Of a DNA stretch of 64,000 nucleotides, positions 60,880-64,000 are shown piece after piece (the first letter of the stretch is position 1; each line of letters starts with the position of its first letter). Origin of the DNA: Bugula neritina (taxonomy: Eukaryota; Bryozoa; Gymnolaemata; Cheilostomatida; Bugulidae). The position numbers were made by a program, and so were the translations under genes. A model generated the notes under the pieces. That model was not told where the DNA came from. It searched no databases and saw only the letters and a list, made by a program, of their open reading frames with translations. The stretch spans positions 15,184,698 to 15,248,697 of the forward strand of contig OZ037765.1 in the NCBI GenBank assembly GCA_964035545.1. Reading direction: 5' to 3'.

Positions 60880-61180
60880 TACACTGTAAAATACTGAAAT
60901 ACACCGCAACACTGCAACATACTGAAATACACCGTAACCAACTGGAATATGCTGTAGCACACTGAAATATACTGCAACATACTGAAATATAATGCAAGTT
61001 ACTACAACATACTGAATTACACTGCAACATACTGAAATACACTGTAAAATACTGAAATACACCGCAACATACTGCAACATACTGAAATACACCGTAACCA
61101 ACTGGAATATGCTGTAGCACACTGAAATACACTGCAACATACTGAAATACACTGTAAAATACTGAAATACACTGCAACAT
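60880..61180 (+). repeat. Short tandem duplication, about 160 bp
   Basis: ACCGTAACCAACTGGAATAT starts at 60931 and 61091, with matching monomers on either side. The upstream unit is 2 bp short (CAACACTGCAAC), which shifts the 10-bp register from 4 to 2. Confidence 0.7.
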
Positions 61181-64000
61181 ACAGCAACATACTGAAATAC
61201 ACTGTAACCTACTGAAATACACTACAACATACTACAACATACTGAAATACACAGTAACATTATGAATTACATTGCAACACATTGAAAAATTACTGCAACA
61301 TACCGAAATATATGGTAAACTACTGAAAGATACTGTAACACATTGAAAAAAACTGCAACGTACTGAAATATACTGTCGCACACTGAAATATACTGCAACA
61401 TACTGAGATATAATGCAAGTTACTACAACATACTGAAATACACTGTAACCAACTGGAATATACTGTAACACACTGAAATATACTGCAACACACTGCAACA
61501 TACTGAAATACACTGTGACATACTGAAATACACTGCAACTTATTACAACATATTGAAATACACTGCAACACAATAAAATATACTGCAACACACTGAAACA
61601 TACGGCAACATATTGAAATATACTGCAACACATTGAAATATACCGCAACATACTGAAATATGCTGTAGCACACTGAAATACACTTCAACCAACTGCAACA
61701 TACTGAAATACACTGGAACATATTGAAATACACTACAACACATTGAAATATACTGCAACACACTGAAACATACAGCAACATACTGAAATATACTGCGACA
61801 CATTGAGATATACTGCAACATAGTTCACTATAATGCAAGATAATGCAACATACTGAAATACACTGCAACACATTGAAATAAACCGCAACATACCTAAATA
61901 TACGGTAACATACTGAAATATACTGTAACACATTGAAAAACATTGTAACATACTGAAACATACTGAAATATGCTGTAGCACACTGAAATACACCGCAATT
62001 CACTGAAAAATAGTGTAATATACGGAAATGTACCGTAACATACTGAAATATACTGTAACAGACTGAAATGTACTGTAACACACTGAAATATACTGCAACA
62101 TGCTGAAATACACTGTAACATACTGAAATAAACTGCAACATACTGCAACATATCAAAATACACTGTAACAAACTGAAACACACTCCAACATACTACAACA
62201 TACTGAAATACACTGTAACATATTGAAATACATCGCAACACATTGAAATATACCGCAACATACTGAAATATGCTGTAGCACACTGAAATACACTTCAACA
62301 TACTGCAACATACTGAAATACAATGGAACATATTGAAATACACTACAACACATTGAAATATACTGCAATACACTGAAGGATACGGCAACATACTGAAATA
62401 TACTGCGACACATTGAAATATACTGCAACATACTGAAATATGCTGTAGCATACTGAAATATACTGTAACACACTGAAACATACAGCAACATACTGAAATA
62501 TACTGCGACACATTGAGATATACCGCAACATAGTTAAATATAATGCAAGATACTGCAACATACTGCAATACACTCTGACATACTGAAATACACTGCGACA
62601 CATTGAAATAAACCGCAACATACCTAAATATACGGTAACATACTGAAATATACTGTAACACATTGAAAAACATTGTAACATACTGAAACATACTGAAATA
62701 TGCTGTAGCACACTGAAATACACCGCAATTCACTGAAAAATAGTGTAATATACGGAACTGTACCGAAATGTACTGAAATAAACTGTAACAGACTGAAATG
62801 TACTGCAACATGCTAAAATACACTGTAACATACTGAAATAAACTGCAAAATACTGCAACATACCAAAATACACTGTAACAAACTGAAATACACTCCAACA
62901 TACTACAACATACTGAAATATACTGAACATATTGAAATACATCGCAACACATTGAAATATACTGCAACATACCGAAATATATGGTAAACTACTGAAATAT
63001 ACTGTAACACATTGAAACCTACCGCAAAATACTAAAATACACTGCAACACATTGAAGTATACTGTAATATATGGAAATGTAATGTAAAATACTTAAACAT
63101 ACGACAACATACTAAAAAATATACTGCAACATACTGAATTACACTGCAATATACTGAAATATACTTCAACATACTGAAACATACCTAAAACTATTGAAAT
63201 ATACTGAAATACAGTGTAGGATATTGAAATACACTGCAACAATTTTGAATATACAGCAACATACCGAATTATATGGTCACCTACTGAAATATGTTGCAAA
63301 CTACTGAAATACACTGCAACATACTGCAACATAATGAAATATACTGTAACACACTGGAATAAACTGCAAAATACTGAAATATACTGTAACATACTGAAAC
63401 ATACTGCAACATACCGAAATATACTGCGACACATTGAAATATACTGCAACACATTGAAATATACTGCAACACACTGAAACATACGGCAACATATTGAACT
63501 ATACTGCAACACATTGAAATATACCGCAACATACTGCAACATACTGCAACATACTAAAATGCACTGTAAAATATTGAAGTGCACTGCAACACATTGATAT
63601 ATACTGCAACACACTGATATATACAGCAACATACTGAAATATACTGCGACACATTGAAATATACTGCAACATAGTCAAATATAATGCAAGATACTGCAAC
63701 ATTCTGAAATACACTGTGACATACTGAAATACACTGCAACATACTGCAACATACTGCAACATACTGAAATACACTGTCACATATTGAAGTACACAGCAAC
63801 ACATTGAAACATACTGCAACACACTGAAACATACGGCAACATACTGAAATATACTGCAACGCATTGAAATATACTGCAACATACTGAAATATGCTGTAGT
63901 ATACTGAAATACACTGCAACATATTGTAGTACACTGTAATATACAGAAATGTACTGCAACATACTGAAACATATGTCAACATACTGAAATGTACTGCAAC

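Larger units (their letters stand above)
36240..64000 (+). repeat. Satellite array, right block
   Basis: This block has the same 10-bp/20-bp satellite and orientation as the left block, running to the window edge. Higher-order organisation is clear to about 54.5 kb. From about 54.5 kb to the end the units are shorter, more mixed and carry more unusual monomers (for example AATAAACCGCAACATACCTA, CACCGCAATTCACTG, GTAACCAACTGG), with more small register-changing indels. No gene, RNA gene or promoter was found. Minus-strand open frames here are repeat artefacts. Confidence 0.97.

Noticed and set aside
1-64000. CRISPR array
   Set aside because: Repeats are 10/20-bp monomers with no unique spacers and no cas genes; spacing and length do not fit.
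1-64000. Cysteine-rich secreted or membrane protein family encoded by the repeat (hydrophobic peptides with many Cys, Tyr and Val)
   Set aside because: The composition follows directly from translating TATTTCAGTATGTTGCAGTA in any frame. There is no signal peptide followed by a distinct mature region and no unit-specific conservation.
1-64000. CENP-B box or other known centromere motif
   Set aside because: I searched by eye for the conserved TTCG...CGGG pattern and did not find it in the satellite; centromere identity cannot be inferred from sequence alone here.

Overview
This window is eukaryotic non-coding DNA. Almost all of it (about 62.5 of 64 kb) is one satellite/minisatellite array in a single orientation. 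It is built from a 10-bp monomer with two alternating flavours that make a 20-bp dimer, consensus TACTGCAACATACTGAAATA on the + strand. Both window ends lie inside the array, so the true array is longer. I see no rRNA, tRNA, CRISPR, bacterial operon or convincing protein gene. A multi-kilobase satellite with nested higher-order repeats and a non-autonomous DNA transposon point to a eukaryotic nuclear genome, possibly an invertebrate animal, but I cannot name the species.

The array is organised on several scales: (i) the 10-bp monomer; (ii) the 20-bp dimer; (iii) local runs of one monomer type; (iv) higher-order repeats with spacings read from shared landmarks: about 5,759 bp (roughly 1.4-18 kb), 3,236 bp (16.1-22.6 kb), 1,970-1,980 bp (26.2-31.7 kb), a 970/1,580/970/1,750/1,430 ladder (37.1-43.8 kb), a 720-bp tandem pair (48.4-49.8 kb), about 2,052 bp (50.6-54.5 kb), 1,460 bp (54.5-56.3 kb) and a 5,629-bp spacing (56.8-64 kb); and (v) a colinear duplication in which about 12.5-26.2 kb is repeated as about 42.5-52.5 kb with internal copy-number differences. 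The right-hand 9-10 kb looks more diverged and patchy than the rest.

The only non-satellite DNA is two 756-bp copies of one element at 32516-33271 and 35484-36239, about 98% identical to each other by eye. Each has about 23-bp terminal inverted repeats (CACAGGATAGTTAAGGGCA at the tip) and a 2-bp target-site duplication (AA for the first, AT for the second). Each interrupts a satellite context that is found uninterrupted elsewhere in this window. They are independent insertions of a MITE-like (non-autonomous DNA transposon) element. Each carries an open 98-codon frame that is probably not a gene.

The long minus-strand open frames across the satellite (up to 933 codons) are an arithmetic result of the repeat. 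The 20-bp dimer is coprime with 3 and stop-free on the minus strand, so all three minus frames read the same 20-residue peptide cycle. I do not annotate them as genes.
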